Source: Hydrogenophaga intermedia
GTDB lineage: Bacteria > Pseudomonadota > Gammaproteobacteria > Burkholderiales > Burkholderiaceae_C
Length of the DNA: 5,338 nucleotides
NCBI GenBank assembly: GCA_945869245.1
Contig: CAMBOY010000214.1
Location: 1-5,338 of the forward strand
Reading direction: 5' to 3'
Under the pieces are notes generated by a model. That model ran no database searches and was not told the origin of the DNA. It was given only the letters and a program-made list of their open reading frames with translations. Position numbers and translations under genes: made by a program. Positions 5,123 through 5,338 of the stretch are shown one piece after another. The first letter of the stretch is position 1. Each line of letters opens with the position of its first letter.

Positions 5123-5338
5123 TGTTCACCCCCACGCTCCGCCGCTTGCGCGGGTCGCTGCCCCCCGAGGGGGCGTGTTTCACCTTGGGGCGGCCCGGCG
5201 GTGGGACCTTGTACCCCCACGCTCGACCGCTGCGCGGGTCGCTGCCCCCCGAGGGGGCGTGTTTCACCTTGGGGCGGCCCGGCGGTGAAACCGGCTTTAC
5301 CTCCCTTGAGTTTCTTCGCCAGGCCGACCACGCCATTG
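5119..5338 (-). CDS. urtC: Urea ABC transporter permease UrtC, C-terminal end with repeat-derived tail (5' end outside window)
   Basis: The minus-strand frame is open from the window edge to the TGA at 5121-5119, giving 72 visible residues. The first 17 (NGVVGLAKKLKGGKAGF) look like the short basic cytoplasmic end that follows the last membrane helix of a LivM-type permease. The next 55 are encoded by two copies of a non-coding-type repeat. They contain the peptide TAGPPQGETRPLGGQRPAQ twice, 28 residues apart, with different endings (RSSVGVQGP, then AAERGGEQ). The stop overlaps the urtD start as ATGA. Identity as urtC rests on its position directly before urtD and on the character of the 17 residues; no membrane segment is visible in the window. 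The repeat-encoded tail is Pro/Gly/Gln/Arg-rich, probably disordered, and not expected in UrtC elsewhere. Confidence 0.72.
   Translation of the reverse strand, partial: NGVVGLAKKLKGGKAGFTAGPPQGETRPLGGQRPAQRSSVGVQGPTAGPPQGETRPLGGQRPAQAAERGGEQ
5126..5133 (-). promoter_or_regulatory. Ribosome-binding sequence of urtD, largely supplied by the repeat
   Basis: GGGGGTGA on the minus strand differs from the extended consensus GGAGGTGA at one base. The GGGGG core ends 6 bases before the urtD ATG. Its first six bases are the conserved end of repeat copy 1, so the repeat provides this ribosome-binding site. Confidence 0.55.
5128..5203. repeat. Hairpin-forming dispersed-type repeat, copy 1 (76 bp)
   Basis: Runs from ACCCCCACGCT to CGGCCCGGCGGTG. 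It matches copy 2 (5213-5287) with two substitutions and one extra T near its left end, and the final 56 bp (5148-5203) are identical. It carries GCCCCC-CGA-GGGGGC (5160-5174), a 6-bp GC stem with a 3-base loop, and CACC/GGTG ends at 5181-5184 and 5200-5203. No T-run follows on either strand, so it is not an intrinsic terminator. Such elements resemble short repeats I recall between genes in Comamonadaceae genomes. Here it is read as part of urtC. Confidence 0.85.
5213..5287. repeat. Hairpin-forming dispersed-type repeat, copy 2 (75 bp)
   Basis: Direct-repeat partner of copy 1, separated from it by 9 bases (GGACCTTGT). It has the same GC-rich hairpin (GCCCCC-CGA-GGGGGC at 5244-5258) and the same GGCGGCCCGGCGGTG-type end. 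The spacing between matching 3' parts is 84 bp, a multiple of three, which keeps the shared peptide in the same frame of urtC. The 1-base length difference between copies then sends their left ends into different frames. Confidence 0.85.

Noticed and set aside
5160..5174. GC-rich hairpin in the repeats as a rho-independent terminator of urtC
   Set aside because: There is no T-run after the stem on either strand, and urtD follows with a stop/start overlap, so transcription must continue.
5128..5287. Two spaced repeats as a possible CRISPR remnant
   Set aside because: The repeats are 75 bp with a 9-bp gap, there are only two, and they lie inside a reading frame; no cas genes are present.
4941..5336. 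Alternative minus-strand frame through the repeats (131 residues)
   Set aside because: It runs out of frame into urtD and does not fit the urtC-urtD overlap; it is open only because the repeat is GC-rich.

Overview
The window is GC-rich, densely packed bacterial DNA. Protein similarities, gene content and a characteristic CCCCCCGAGGGGG-containing repeat point to a betaproteobacterium of the order Burkholderiales, most likely family Comamonadaceae. This placement is from recall, not a search.

Layout from left to right: (1) the last 191 codons of ureD on the + strand, encoding a urease accessory protein. (2) Two minus-strand genes joined by a stop/start overlap (626-2418). They encode a DJ-1/PfpI family protein of the isonitrile hydratase type and an ArgD-like class III aminotransferase. 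(3) A divergent + strand gene (2523-3533) for a GlxA-type regulator, made of a DJ-1-like domain followed by an AraC-type DNA-binding domain. About 104 bp separates it from the DJ-1 gene. (4) The end of a minus-strand urea ABC transporter operon: the urtC 3' end, urtD and urtE (5338 down to 3539).

ureD and urtCDE belong together functionally, in urea uptake and urease maturation. They lie on opposite strands and point towards each other, and the three-gene regulator/DJ-1/aminotransferase block sits between them. That block looks like a self-contained regulated unit. Related GATase1-like AraC regulators usually control amine or amino acid catabolism, so a role in processing a nitrogen compound is plausible, but the substrate cannot be read from sequence.

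The most unusual structure is at the right end. Two nearly identical copies (about 75 bp) of a hairpin-forming repeat lie where urtC meets urtD. The urtC frame reads through both copies, gaining about 55 residues with a duplicated 19-residue peptide, and stops in an ATGA overlap with urtD. The repeat also supplies the ribosome-binding sequence of urtD. Apart from the short divergent promoter region (2419-2522) and two small convergent gaps, the window is entirely coding. I see no RNA genes, insertion sequences or CRISPR arrays.
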